Positions 1-10,800 of a stretch of DNA of 64,000 nt are shown here, one piece after another. Every line of letters begins with the position of its first letter. Within the stretch, counting starts at the first letter, position 1. The notes under the pieces are model-generated. The model was not told where the DNA came from. It was given only the letters and a program-made list of their open reading frames with translations, and searched no databases. Origin of the DNA: Shewanella loihica PV-4 (lineage in GTDB: Bacteria > Pseudomonadota > Gammaproteobacteria > Enterobacterales > Shewanellaceae); NCBI RefSeq assembly GCF_000016065.1, contig NC_009092.1, positions 2,604,001-2,668,000 of the forward strand. Direction: 5' to 3'. A program made the position numbers and the translations under genes.

Positions 1-1120
1 GATAGGTGTTAGAGGCAAGGTCGTGCAGCAGCGCCGCCAGCGCTCCATCACCCGCGCCATTGGTGTTACGTATGATCTCAGGACCGCCCATGTATGGCGA
101 GATATGCGCAAATACCTTAATAGGGGTCTGACAGTCACGCTTTAGCTTAGGTCTTGAGAACTCATAGCGGTTAAACTCTGGAATTGCGCCAGGTAGCAGC
201 GTATGACTGGTTTCGCGCTTCTCTGAGTCCTCGGTATAACCCGCTGTGTAGAGCCCCAGCGGGCCTGCCGTGGTGAGCACCATATCACACCACTCAAGCG
301 CCGCGTTGCTGGCACTCAAGGGGTCTTTAAATCCTGTCAGGGCTTCGCCCTCATCTTCGTTCATTGCCAGTATGGTGACATTTTCCTTAATGAAATCGAT
401 CCACCACTGTGGATCTTCCTCAATAAGGAAGCGTGTTCCCAGGGTCAGTACCACAGGCACATCTGCCGCCTTGGCGTACTCTATGGCTTTTAACGCCGCA
501 TCTGTGATCTTATCGCCACCGCTTGCGCGCATCAAATAAGCGGTAAGCACTAGCGCCGACGAGGTCTGCACTATCTCTTGGTCGATATATTCCGGCGTAA
601 GCTTATCCATCGAGCCCTTGCTGATGGCAAAGGTACGTTCACCGCACTCTGAGATCAGGGTGAAACAACGACCGATAGGCCCATCGACCGGCTGCAGAAA
701 ATTAAGATCTACCTTAGAAGAGGTGTTGCACAGATAACGATAGGCGTAGCTGCCCACCTCGATGTGGTTGCTCATCACCCCAAACAGCACTGAGCGATCG
801 TCGGCGAGAATAGAGTAGTTGTGTACCGTGTTACCTATGGTGCCACCGGCAAATTCATCGCTGATCAGCTCAGAAGACTTCAGTTCGGTGTAAAGCTGGT
901 GCGCCTTCTCGTCATCGATCAGCGTCGAGTTTCCTTTCGGCAGGGCGTAACGGCTAAGCAGATCGTCCCCCACTTTGGCCTCGATGTCGACCAACGTCTG
1001 ATCAATCCCGCTGATATGGGTGGAAATATGCTGCGGCTGCAGGGTTAACTGCGCCAATAATGGATCGCGATTCTTAACTGGAAAGTAATGTTTCGACTTA
1101 CGTTGACCGGGAAACTTCAT
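1..1120 (-). CDS. gsk: Inosine-guanosine kinase (3' end outside window)
   Basis: PfkB-family kinase that phosphorylates inosine and guanosine to IMP and GMP in cytoplasmic purine salvage. Reading the minus strand from ATG at 1120 gives an uninterrupted frame to the window edge, about 373 residues of an enzyme that is about 434 in E. coli. The start MKFPGQRKSKHYFP is typical of Gsk. Near the visible end lies NTNGAGDGALAALLHD, the PfkB motif whose GAGD aspartate is the catalytic base, so only the last tens of residues are missing. It lies downstream of hemH on the same strand with a 197-base gap. Confidence 0.93.
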   Translation of the reverse strand, partial: MKFPGQRKSKHYFPVKNRDPLLAQLTLQPQHISTHISGIDQTLVDIEAKVGDDLLSRYALPKGNSTLIDDEKAHQLYTELKSSELISDEFAGGTIGNTVHNYSILADDRSVLFGVMSNHIEVGSYAYRYLCNTSSKVDLNFLQPVDGPIGRCFTLISECGERTFAISKGSMDKLTPEYIDQEIVQTSSALVLTAYLMRASGGDKITDAALKAIEYAKAADVPVVLTLGTRFLIEEDPQWWIDFIKENVTILAMNEDEGEALTGFKDPLSASNAALEWCDMVLTTAGPLGLYTAGYTEDSEKRETSHTLLPGAIPEFNRYEFSRPKLKRDCQTPIKVFAHISPYMGGPEIIRNTNGAGDGALAALLHDLASNTY

Positions 1121-1317
1121 ACAGAACTCACTCTAATGCATCCATGCAGAATCAAATAAGAATAAACAGCACACTAGACCCCCTTAGTCTGCTGTCTACC
1201 AGGCCGCGTTATGGTTAATGCCACGCGGACGCCATCGCCTCAAAAAAACGGCGGCAGATCGTACCATATAAAATAGCATCGGGCAGTGATTTATGCCGTT
1301 TACCTAAGATTCTTTGC

Positions 1318-2331
1318 TTAAGATTTAAGCCAGCCCGCCGCCTGTTGATCGACCAAGTCCGCGAGCAGCTGCATATGCGCTTCATCCTCGTTCAAACAAG
1401 GGATGAAATGATAGTCCTCACCGCCGGCCTCGATAAAGCTCTCCTTGCCGCCAATGGAGATCTCTTCAAGCGTCTCCAAACAATCCACGGCAAAGGCCGG
1501 ACAGAGAATATCCACGCGCTTAACCCCCTTACCCGGCAAACTCTCGAGCAGCGCATCCGTTGCCGGCGTCAGCCACTCCTCCTTACCAAATTTCGATTGA
1601 AAACACAGGCGCCACTGAGACTCTGTAAGCCCCAAGGCCGCGGCCAGCAGCTCGGCAGTACGTTGACACTGACGCTGATAGGGGTCACCCTCGGTCACAT
1701 AACGCAGGGGCACGCCATGAAAGGACATCAAGAGGCAATCGCCCTGGCCCTTATCTTGCCAATGACGCCGCACAGAACCTGCCAGCGCCGCGATATAGGC
1801 CGGGTGCTCGAAATACTCTTTACTGAAGCGGGTCTCAGGATAGTTGCGTCTGCCCTTATAGTCACTGGCGATGGCATCGAATACCGGTGCCACGGTGGAG
1901 CAGGAATACTGAGGATATAGCGGCAGCACCACCAGGCGCTCAACACCCTGAGCCACCAGCTTGTCTATCCCCGACGACAGTGAGGGATTGCCATAACTCA
2001 TCCCCAACTCCACCGGAATATCGCTACCATGACGCGCTTTTAGAATCGCACTCAGCGCTTCACGTTGGCGCTCACTGATCACCATCAGAGGCGAGCCCTC
2101 GGGCCACCAGATAGACTCATAGAGCTTGGCTACGGCCTTGGGGCGCGTATTTAATATGATGCCATTGAGTATGGGTTTCCAGATCCAGGGATTTAGATCG
2201 ACCACGCGCGGGTCGCTGAGAAACTGTTTTAAGAACTGCTTTACATCTTTAGGCGTTGGTGTATCGGGTGTGCCGAGATTAACCAGCAAGACACCAAGCT
2301 TAGCGGGAGATAAGTTGTCGACTTTATTCAA
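1318..2331 (-). CDS. hemH: Ferrochelatase
   Basis: Inserts Fe2+ into protoporphyrin IX, the last step of haem synthesis. The 337 residues match the family length. The N-terminus has KLGVLLVNLGTPDTPTPKDV, followed by the LSDPRVVD block and, near residue 200, LLMSFHGVP containing the conserved metal-handling histidine (SFHG). The start codon is TTG at 2331: the nearby upstream ATG is in another frame and runs into a stop, and the family N-terminus begins here. It lies between adk and gsk on the same strand and is separated from adk by a symmetrical terminator hairpin. Confidence 0.95.
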   Translation of the reverse strand: MNKVDNLSPAKLGVLLVNLGTPDTPTPKDVKQFLKQFLSDPRVVDLNPWIWKPILNGIILNTRPKAVAKLYESIWWPEGSPLMVISERQREALSAILKARHGSDIPVELGMSYGNPSLSSGIDKLVAQGVERLVVLPLYPQYSCSTVAPVFDAIASDYKGRRNYPETRFSKEYFEHPAYIAALAGSVRRHWQDKGQGDCLLMSFHGVPLRYVTEGDPYQRQCQRTAELLAAALGLTESQWRLCFQSKFGKEEWLTPATDALLESLPGKGVKRVDILCPAFAVDCLETLEEISIGGKESFIEAGGEDYHFIPCLNEDEAHMQLLADLVDQQAAGWLKS

Positions 2332-2392
2332 GAATTACTCTACTCATATTCTCTGGCAAGGATAGCGCTAGGCTAGCACCCACCCTTGCATA

Positions 2393-2419
2393 AAAAAAGC
2401 CCACCTAGGTGGGCTTTTT
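2393..2419 (-). terminator. Terminator downstream of adk
   Basis: A near-perfect palindrome, A-run then GCCCACC-TA-GGTGGGC then T-run. It can act in both directions, but both flanking genes are on the minus strand, so it most likely ends adk transcription before hemH. Confidence 0.85.
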
Positions 2420-2467
2420 CAAATATGAGAAGCAGCTCATATAGCGCTTCACTTTATAGCAGCGGAA

Positions 2468-3124
<657 letters not shown>

Positions 3125-3310
3125 TTATTTCGCATAAATTTGATTATTAGTTTTATCTGGGCGGCGATCTTCGCACAAATGGGCGCCTATTTGAAGGGCC
3201 GCATGGCCAGTTTTAATTCGACTTTAGGCTGATACCACAGATACCACCTTATAAAGCGACCAGGTCAGCATATATCACTGGTATGACGACCCGATGCAGA
3301 GACTCATTAG

Positions 3311-3656
3311 GGGCTGTTGTACTTTCAAGTTTAATTTTCGTTCAATCTAAACGCGTTTTGCACGAGGCGAGAGTCATGAAGCATAGTTACTCTATGTGAA
3401 TGGCGAACAACCAAGAAATCGTCTGGAACGATTTCTAACAGCATTGCTGACCGCCCACGGTGAAAGGCAGGAAGCCTTTCATAAAGTGCAGTGCGTGTTT
3501 AGATGAACCCATTGGGCAGTGTTTGTAGGCCATTTTTACAGCGTTATCGCCCGTTTGTGTAACTCTGGTTTATAAAAACACTACACGCACAGGCTATGCC
3601 TTGTATAAATCACCTACAAACTGCTGCAAAAACAAACAGCAAAGATCAACAGGCCC
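3311..3656. mobile_element. MITE-like element of about 346 bp
   Basis: A non-coding block bounded by imperfect inverted repeats: GGGGCTGTTG at the left end, and CAACAGGCCC at the right end, whose complement is GGGCCTGTTG (9 of 10 match). TAG is present directly outside both ends (3308-3310 and 3657-3659), consistent with a 3-bp target duplication. No transposase frame is present, so it would need an enzyme supplied in trans. It fills most of the adk-cnoX gap, and its right end supplies a base of the cnoX stop codon. Parent element family not identified; the ends suggest an IS5-like group. Confidence 0.6.
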
Positions 3657-4495
3657 TAGTAGAGCAAGGTGTATAATTTGCGGCGATATTGATTGGCCAC
3701 GGCATGTCCCTGACCTAATGCGGTGAGGATCTCCATGAAAAGCTGCTTGATCTCACCTTGCTGGGCCTGCAGATCTGTCTTTAATACCAGATAGAGACGC
3801 TCGAGCGCTTCTTCATCGCGCTTGGCGCCATGAAGCGCCTTGGCAAGGGACAAGAGCTTGGCATAATCGCTGGGGTCTTGTTCGACATCATCCAGCAGAC
3901 TTCTAATCTCCGGCGTATCGGCGGCGTCCAGCGCCAGGGAGAGCTTGGCCTTGAGGCTCTGATAGTAGGCGTCTTGATCGGCAAGGCCGACACCATCGAG
4001 CAGCACCTTAGCCTGGTTGATATCGGCAACGGCCAGCAGCGCGTCGGCATACACTAAAGATACCTCGGCCGTCTGGCACTCCTGATAGGCTTGCTTGAGC
4101 AGCGGCAGCGCCCCTTCGGCATCGCCCTCGGCCAGTTGCGCCTTGGCCTGATTAAGCGCGACTTGCCAGGCCTTAGGCAGATGCTGGTCGAGTAAGGCCT
4201 CGATTTGCGCCGCCTCTTGCAGGCCGGCAAAGCCATCGACCGGCTTACCCTCTTTTAGCACCAAAGTAGTTGGCAGACTCTGGATCTGAAAATAGTTGGC
4301 TATCTCCATCTCCTGATCGCAGTTGACCTTAGCCAGCAGGAAACGTCCCTGGGCGGCGATCTGGGTCAGCATCTGCATCAGCTGCAGGCTCTCTGGGCTC
4401 TGCTGGCTCCAAAACGTCATGACCACTACCTGCTGCATGGAGGCGTCGACCACTTGCTGAATGTTCTCTTTGGTTAAATCCAATACTGAATCCAT
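3656..4495 (-). CDS. cnoX: Thioredoxin-fold co-chaperone (YbbN/CnoX)
   Basis: Soluble thioredoxin-like holdase that in E. coli works with GroEL and DnaK to protect oxidised proteins. The thioredoxin domain covers about residues 1-110; the position of the usual CxxC reads SQQS (FWSQQSPESLQL), so the redox-active cysteines are absent, as in many YbbN homologues. Residues 115-279 form the helical TPR-type region. At 279 residues it is close to the E. coli protein (about 284). The stop codon lies at the edge of a MITE-like insertion, so the last residues may have been clipped. Upstream neighbour is htpG, another chaperone. Confidence 0.88.
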   Translation of the reverse strand: MDSVLDLTKENIQQVVDASMQQVVVMTFWSQQSPESLQLMQMLTQIAAQGRFLLAKVNCDQEMEIANYFQIQSLPTTLVLKEGKPVDGFAGLQEAAQIEALLDQHLPKAWQVALNQAKAQLAEGDAEGALPLLKQAYQECQTAEVSLVYADALLAVADINQAKVLLDGVGLADQDAYYQSLKAKLSLALDAADTPEIRSLLDDVEQDPSDYAKLLSLAKALHGAKRDEEALERLYLVLKTDLQAQQGEIKQLFMEILTALGQGHAVANQYRRKLYTLLY

Positions 4496-4574
4496 AATAT
4501 CTCTTTTATCGAGAGCATCTCTTTGTTTGAGAGAGCTTGTCTCTGTTAATGAGTTAGCGATAAGTAGATAGCAT

Positions 4575-4597
4575 AAGAGGCAGTCAAACTGCCTCTT
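4575..4597 (-). terminator. Hairpin downstream of htpG
   Basis: Perfect inverted repeat AAGAGGCAG-TTTGA-CTGCCTCTT on the minus strand, 19 bases after the htpG stop codon. The T-run after it is weak, so it could be an intrinsic terminator or an mRNA-stabilising hairpin ahead of cnoX. Confidence 0.55.
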
Positions 4598-4615
4598 ACT
4601 AACTCTAGCTTAGAT

Positions 4616-6535
4616 TTACTTAACGCTGGCTAACAACATCTTGTTCATCAGTTTGATGAAGGCTGATGGGTCGGCCAGGCTACCTTTCTCAGACAGCTGC
4701 GCCTGTTGCAGCAAGAGCTCGGCCCACTGACCAAACACCTCTTCATCCTGCTCTGTGTCCAGACGTTTCACCAGCGGGTGCTCGGGGTTAAGCTCAAACA
4801 CAGGCTTGCTCTCCGTCACGGCCTGGCCGGCGGCCTGCATCAATTTAATCATCTGCGACGACATCTCACCGGCGCCGGCGACGACACAGGCTGGGGTGTC
4901 GGTTAGACGACTGGTTACCTTCACCTCGGCCACCTTATCGCCCAGCACCTCTTTGACGCGTTTCACCAGGCCTTCAGACTCGGTTTCCAGCTTCTCCTGA
5001 GCCTCTTTCTCGGCGGCGTCTTCCAGCTCGCCCAGTTCGAGATCACCACGGGTCACCGAGTGCAGCTGCTTGCCGTCAAACTCGGAGAGATGGTTGATCA
5101 ACCACTCGTCGATACGCTCTGACATCAAGAGCACCTCGATACCCTTCTTACGCAGTAGCTCTAGGTGTGGGCTGTTGGCCGCCGCTTCATGACTGTCGGC
5201 AACGATATAGTAGATCTTGCTCTGACCTTCCTTCATGCGCTCAACATAGTCACTCAGTGAAACGGTATGAGCCGCCTCGTTGGTGTGCGTCGAGGCAAAG
5301 CGCAGCAAGCCGGCGATCTTCTCCTTGTTGGCGAAATCTTCCGCCGGACCTTCTTTCAATACCTGACCAAACTCGGCCCAGAAGGTTTGATACTTCTCAG
5401 GATCGTTCTTAGCCAGCTTCTCTAGCATGCCAAGCACGCGTTTGGTCACCGCAGTACGCAGCGCCGTGGTGATCTTGTTGTCCTGCAAGATTTCACGCGA
5501 GACGTTCAGCGGCAAATCGTTTGAGTCGATAAGACCCTGCACGAAACGCAGGTAGCTCGGCATAAACTGCTCGGCATCGTCCATCACGAACACGCGCTGC
5601 ACGAAGAGTTTCAGGCCATGTTTACGGTCGCGATTCCACAGATCCCATGGGGCTTTCGATGGAATGTATAGTAGGCTGGTGTACTCCTGCTTACCCTCGA
5701 CGCGGTTGTGGCTCCACAGTAACGGGTCGGCAAAATCATGGGAGATATGCTTGTAGAACTCTTGATACTCTTCGTCGGTGACATCGCTCTTGTTACGAGT
5801 CCACAGGGCAGTCGCCTTGTTCATCGCCTTCCAGTGACCTTCGGTAGCAGGAATGGCTTCACCGCCCTCCTCGGTCGCTTCCTGGGCTGGCGTGCCTTCT
5901 TGCCACATCTCTACCGGTACCGAGATATGATCTGAGTATTTGGTGATGATAGAGCGCAGACGGTAATCGCTCGCAAACTCTTTCTCTTCTTCGCGAAGGT
6001 GCAAGATGATCTCTGTACCACGACTCTCTTTGACGATGTTTTCGACAGTGAACTCGCCTTCACCGGCTGATTCCCACTGCACCGCCTCATCTGCCGCGTG
6101 ACCGGCGGCGCGAGTGCGTACGGTCACCTTGTCGGCAACGATGAAGGCCGAGTAGAAGCCCACACCAAACTGACCGATCAGCTGTGAGTCTTTAGACTCA
6201 TCGCCCGATAGATTCTTGAAAAACTCTGCGGTGCCCGACTTGGCGATGGTACCCAGATGCTCTATCACGCCATCGCGGGTCATACCGATACCATTATCTT
6301 CAATGGTCACTGTACCTTTCTCGCTATCGGCACTGACGCGTACGCGCAGCTCACCGTCGCCTTCGTAAAGCTCATCTTTAGTCAAGGCTTCGTAACGAAG
6401 TTTATCGGCCGCATCGGCGGCGTTAGAGACCAATTCACGCAAGAAAATCTCTTTATTGGAGTATAAAGAGTGGATCATCAAATTGAGTAGTTGTTTGACT
6501 TCTGTTTGAAAGCCATGGGTTTCTTGATGTGACAT
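4616..6535 (-). CDS. htpG: Chaperone HtpG (bacterial Hsp90)
   Basis: ATP-dependent cytoplasmic Hsp90 that remodels client proteins with DnaK. The 639 residues match the family. The N-terminal GHKL ATPase domain shows [14 protein letters not shown] (catalytic Glu, Mg-binding Asn), DNGIGMT and [11 protein letters not shown]; the middle domain includes NVSREILQ; the C-terminal dimerisation domain ends at residue 639. The start [17 protein letters not shown] is the family N-terminus. A consensus sigma-32 promoter lies 44 bases upstream, so heat induction is expected. Confidence 0.97.
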   Translation of the reverse strand: MSHQETHGFQTEVKQLLNLMIHSLYSNKEIFLRELVSNAADAADKLRYEALTKDELYEGDGELRVRVSADSEKGTVTIEDNGIGMTRDGVIEHLGTIAKSGTAEFFKNLSGDESKDSQLIGQFGVGFYSAFIVADKVTVRTRAAGHAADEAVQWESAGEGEFTVENIVKESRGTEIILHLREEEKEFASDYRLRSIITKYSDHISVPVEMWQEGTPAQEATEEGGEAIPATEGHWKAMNKATALWTRNKSDVTDEEYQEFYKHISHDFADPLLWSHNRVEGKQEYTSLLYIPSKAPWDLWNRDRKHGLKLFVQRVFVMDDAEQFMPSYLRFVQGLIDSNDLPLNVSREILQDNKITTALRTAVTKRVLGMLEKLAKNDPEKYQTFWAEFGQVLKEGPAEDFANKEKIAGLLRFASTHTNEAAHTVSLSDYVERMKEGQSKIYYIVADSHEAAANSPHLELLRKKGIEVLLMSERIDEWLINHLSEFDGKQLHSVTRGDLELGELEDAAEKEAQEKLETESEGLVKRVKEVLGDKVAEVKVTSRLTDTPACVVAGAGEMSSQMIKLMQAAGQAVTESKPVFELNPEHPLVKRLDTEQDEEVFGQWAELLLQQAQLSEKGSLADPSAFIKLMNKMLLASVK

Positions 6536-6578
6536 GGATGTTTCCTTCTCTATTTCACAAAAACGCTTATGGCTTTAG

Positions 6579-6606
6579 AGATGGGGCTGGATTTTCGCTT
6601 TTCAAG
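6579..6606 (-). promoter_or_regulatory. Sigma-32 heat-shock promoter of htpG
   Basis: On the minus strand: CTTGAAA (6606-6600), 13 bases, then CCCCATCT (6586-6579). This fits the RpoH consensus CTTGAA-N13-17-CCCCATnT essentially perfectly and lies directly upstream of htpG. Confidence 0.9.
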
Positions 6607-6637
6607 CCAAAAACAGACAAAGGGTTTTAATTGGTCA

Positions 6638-6670
6638 AAAAAAATCCAGCTCAAGATGAACTGGATTTTA
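6638..6670 (-). terminator. Terminator after recR
   Basis: On the minus strand a stem of AAAATCCAGTTC against GAGCTGGATTTT is followed by a T-run, 20 bases past the recR stop. It separates the dnaX-ybaB-recR unit from htpG. Confidence 0.8.
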
Positions 6671-6690
6671 TTGTAGGACTTAAAAGAGCC

Positions 6691-7290
6691 TTATAACGGA
6701 ATGCGTCCATTAAAGGAGAGCGCCAGCGTGGTGCTGTCGACATACTCCAGCTCGCCGCCCACGGGCACACCATGAGCGATTCGGCTCACATTGACCTCAT
6801 GCTGCTTGGCCATATCGGCGATAAAGTGCGCTGTCGCGTCCCCTTCTACCGTCGGGTTGGTGGCCAGGATAAGTTCGCTTACCTCACCACTGGCCAGGTG
6901 AGTCTCGAGCAGACTCAAGCCCAGCTCGTCCGGCCCCACACCATCGAGCGGTGACAGATGCCCTAAGAGCACAAAATAACGCCCCGAGAAATGACCACCG
7001 GCTTCGATCGCCAATACATCGGCGGGCGTCTCGACCACACAGATCAAATCTGAGTTACCACGACGACTACTGGCGCAGATAGGACACAGGCTCTCTTCGG
7101 TGAAGGTACGACAGCTGCTGCAGTGCCCCACATCACTCATGGCGCTCGACAGCGCCTGGGCCAGCTTATGACCCGCCTTGCGATCGCGCTCTAGCAGTTG
7201 AAACGCCATGCGCTGCGCCGATTTGGGGCCAACCCCGGGCAGGCAGCGTAGCGACTGGATCAACTCGTCGACCAGGGGACTAAATTTCAT
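6691..7290 (-). CDS. recR: Recombination mediator RecR
   Basis: RecFOR-pathway protein that helps load RecA on gapped DNA. The product from ATG at 7290 is 199 residues, the usual length, beginning [21 protein letters not shown] with the helix-hairpin-helix. A C4 zinc finger ([16 protein letters not shown]) covers about residues 57-72 and a TOPRIM domain follows ([13 protein letters not shown]). A longer in-frame extension upstream overlaps ybaB and is not family-like. The ATG lies 2 bases after the ybaB stop, indicating translational coupling. Confidence 0.95.
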   Translation of the reverse strand: MKFSPLVDELIQSLRCLPGVGPKSAQRMAFQLLERDRKAGHKLAQALSSAMSDVGHCSSCRTFTEESLCPICASSRRGNSDLICVVETPADVLAIEAGGHFSGRYFVLLGHLSPLDGVGPDELGLSLLETHLASGEVSELILATNPTVEGDATAHFIADMAKQHEVNVSRIAHGVPVGGELEYVDSTTLALSFNGRIPL

Positions 7291-7292
7291 CT

Positions 7293-7622
7293 TTAGAAAG
7301 GCATCTTCATGCCAGGTGGCAACTGCATGCCGCCTGTGACTTCTGCCATCTTCTCTTTCTGACTCTCTTCGACACGACGCGCCGCATCGTTGCAAGCTGC
7401 CGCGATCAGATCTTCAAGCATCTCTTTGTCATCTTCTAGCAGGCTTGGGTCGATCTCGACCTTACGTACACTGTGAGAGCCTGTCATAGTGACTTTAACA
7501 AGACCCGCACCGGCTTCACCGGTGACTTCCATACGTGCGATCTCTTCTTGCACCTTAGCCATCTTGTCTTGCATCATCTGGGCCTGTTTCATCAGGTTGC
7601 CCATACCGCCTTTTCCAAACAT
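7293..7622 (-). CDS. ybaB: Nucleoid-associated protein YbaB/EbfC
   Basis: Small dimeric DNA-binding protein of 109 residues, the standard size. [29 protein letters not shown] is followed by the conserved V(T)[14 protein letters not shown] core and a C-terminal amphipathic helix, ending PPGMKMPF. It lies in the conserved dnaX-ybaB-recR order. There is a gap of about 220 bases after dnaX and 2 bases before recR, so ybaB and recR are very likely co-transcribed. Confidence 0.95.
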
Positions 7623-7844
7623 ATCGAGTTCTCTTCAATATTAAAAAAACTGGCTAATCTTACTGAATTAGCACCAATAAGCAATCAAAGCTGATCACCA
7701 ATCTTAAAACTTATGACCTGCGAGCCCTTTCGCACCGCTAAACCAATTCATTCCATCGAGCTCACTGCGTTTGCTGAGGACATTAGCAAGTCGTACTAAC
7801 AACTGACTCAAGCTATCGCTCATGTAAGCGATAACTCGCGTGAG

Positions 7845-10800
7845 TTAAGACTCCTCTGTCGCCACAAAGTTCGACTTATCGATAAGTGCTATCGTCTGGC
7901 CCCGCTTACCCAGCAGCTCCGGCAGATAACTTAAGCTGTCTGGCTCCATCTCTGCCTGCATCACCTGTGTCAGCCATTGAATGTTTTCATCTTGCAATAA
8001 CCCCTGATGCGCCTGCTCGAGCAGTTCGCGATGGAATCGCTGACGGATCTCTAGCGGTGTCTCACGCTCAGGCTCGACCCCGACGCTAAACGCCACCTGG
8101 CAGCTGCCGCCTAACGCCTTAGACAAGGCATCTTCGAGCTGACTGATGGCGCCTGGCGCCGCCAGGTGCTTCTGATTGGGCTTAAGCACCAAAGGCAGAG
8201 GCTCACTAAAGGCCTTACATACGGCGTTGACCGCCAGCTGTCTTACCCGGCCGCCGATCTCCAGCGCCGACATCAAGCGATACCATTTAAGATCCGTATC
8301 GTGCCCTGTGATCTCATCGGCCACAAAGGCCACTTGTGTCGTCTGGCTGACGGGCTCAGTGACGGCTGAAGGTGCCGACACTTCCTGCGCTGCAGGACTC
8401 TGGACGGGATGATTGCCGAAAGCACCGCTTTCATTTGAGCCTTGGTCATCCGAGTTGAGGTCCTCCGAGCTTTGGTCATCCAAGCTTTGGTCATCCAAGC
8501 TTTGGTCATCCAAGCTTTGGTCCTCCAAGCTGAGTTCATCCAAGCCTTGTTCTATCTGAGCAGCTGCATCGGCGCGGGCGTGTGACTCAGATTGAGTATC
8601 GACTTGCCCAGCAAGATTAGGCACTTCATCACTTGGTGCGGTAACTGCCTGCAGGCTCGGCTCTGGCGACACCCAAGGCGGCCTGTCTTCATCATTTAGG
8701 TACGCATTAGGCTGCTGCGCAGAATAATTGTGCTGCGTCTCAGGCGCTTTCGTCCCATGCTCAGTCTTCCCAGCCTCGTTCGTCACAGCCGTGTTCGAGA
8801 CAGCTTCGACGATCAAGGCATTATCTTGAGCGTTCTGGGCTGTCTCACCAAAGCTCTGAGAAGTTGCTTCTCCGCTCGGGGCTGTTTCTACGCTCAGGGC
8901 TGCTTGCTCTGGCCGTTTGGGCGGCACATAAGGCTCTGCGCCAGACTTATTCTCTTCGCCCGCCTGCTGTTCGCTACTCGCTTGAGCCTGGTTAGCCCCA
9001 GGCTTCTTAGCGCCGACTAGGGGCTTTTTTGATGCGCTCTCCTTAGCCGCGTCCTCCTTAGCCGCATCTTCCTCAAGATCGCTAAGCAGGCTCTGACGCG
9101 CATTCAATACGGCGTCGAGCAGATCATCTTCTAACAGGTTGGGCGTGGTGTCTTCACTTGCCAATCCAGTATCGGGAGTCAAACCGCCAAGTGGTGCATT
9201 TTCATTTACCGGAGCGCTACTAACCTGGGCACTGTTGTCAACAGGCCTTGTCGCCGCAGAGGAAGAGATATCGCCAGATGCCTGACTATCCTGTCCCTGC
9301 TGATAGGCTAGGTAGGCTTCATAGTCGCTTGGGTCGCCAGACTCATCGTCATCTGAACTGAAATAGAGGTCATCGTAAAAACTGCCACTCTCGTCTGCTG
9401 ACGAACTGGCTTGCTCGGCTATTGAAGCTGTTTGCTCGACGCTTTCTGCCGGCATTTTTGGCTCGGTTGACAGAGCCGCTTCACCGCCCTGTGCTGTCGC
9501 AGCACTCGTCGACGCATCCACTTTAGACTCGGCAGATGCTTCGCTTACGGGACTTTTATTTGCCGAGCTTGTTTCTTGCGGGCTCGGCTCAGGGCTAGAT
9601 TCAGGCTCAGGGCTAGGCTCAGGACTATGGTTAGTGCTAAGCTCAGCGCTAAGCTCAGGGCTGTGCCCTTTGCTTTGGGCCTGGCTCAAGATCAGCTGCT
9701 GCTCGGCAAACAGATCGAGTGCACCCTCATCCTCTTCAAGCGCATCCTTTTCTGTCGAATCAGCTTCAACTAAATCCACTGCAACTAAATTCGCTTCAAA
9801 TGGGCCGTCAGTATCGCTTAACTTGTTCGTCTGCTCAGCAGTGGACGCTTGCGCATCGGACAACATTGCCACACTTGCTTCATTGCTGGCCTCGACCTTA
9901 GCTTTTTCTTCAACCTCGGCCTTGTCTTCAACCTCGGCTTCCGCCTGACTGTTTAGCACAGACTCAGCAGGTTTCACCGGCTTAACTGTTCCATCTGGCC
10001 TAGCAGAGGTTGGCGCAACATCTTCACCCTTGCCCAGTTCTGGTAAGGGAGTGTCAGGCAAGAGGATCTCGCTGCCGGCCTCGCCCATCCAGCGTTGCAC
10101 AGGCGCCTCGGGCACGAAAGCGATGGCGCGCAGCAGCGCCATCTCCAGGCCTGACTTAGGGTCGGGCGCATGGGGCAGATCCTGCCGACCGTTTAGCAAT
10201 AGTTGATAATAGAGCTGTACCTGCTCGGGCCTTAGCTGTTTGGCGAAGGCCTTGATCTGCTCGGCATATTGCGACAGCTGAGCGGCGCTGGGTGCAAACT
10301 GGGTCAAGGTGATCTGATGCAGCAATTCCAGCAGGCTGCGCAGCACCTCATGGGGATCGGCGCCGAAGGATAAAACATCCCCAGTCACCTTCATGAGCAG
10401 ATCCACGTCGCCATCGCACAGGGCTTTGAGCAAGACAATCACATGATGCTCATCTATGGTGCCCAGCATGGTCTGCACCTGAGTGAGCCTGACTTGACCT
10501 GCGCCGAAGGCTATAGCCTGATCCGTTAGACTCAAGGCGTCACGCATACTGCCGTTGGCCGCCTTGGCGAGTAGTTTTACCGCGCCATCATCATACCCCA
10601 CCTGCTCCTGAGCCAGGATGTGGCCAAGCTGCACGCAGATCTCGTCAAGTGTCAGACTCTTAAGGTTAAATTGCAGACAGCGGGAGAGTACGGTGACGGG
10701 CAGGCGCTGGGGATCTGTGGTCGCCAGCAAGAACTTAACATGCTCTGGGGGCTCTTCCAGCGTCTTCAACAGCGCATTGAAGCTGCTGCGCGAGAGCATG

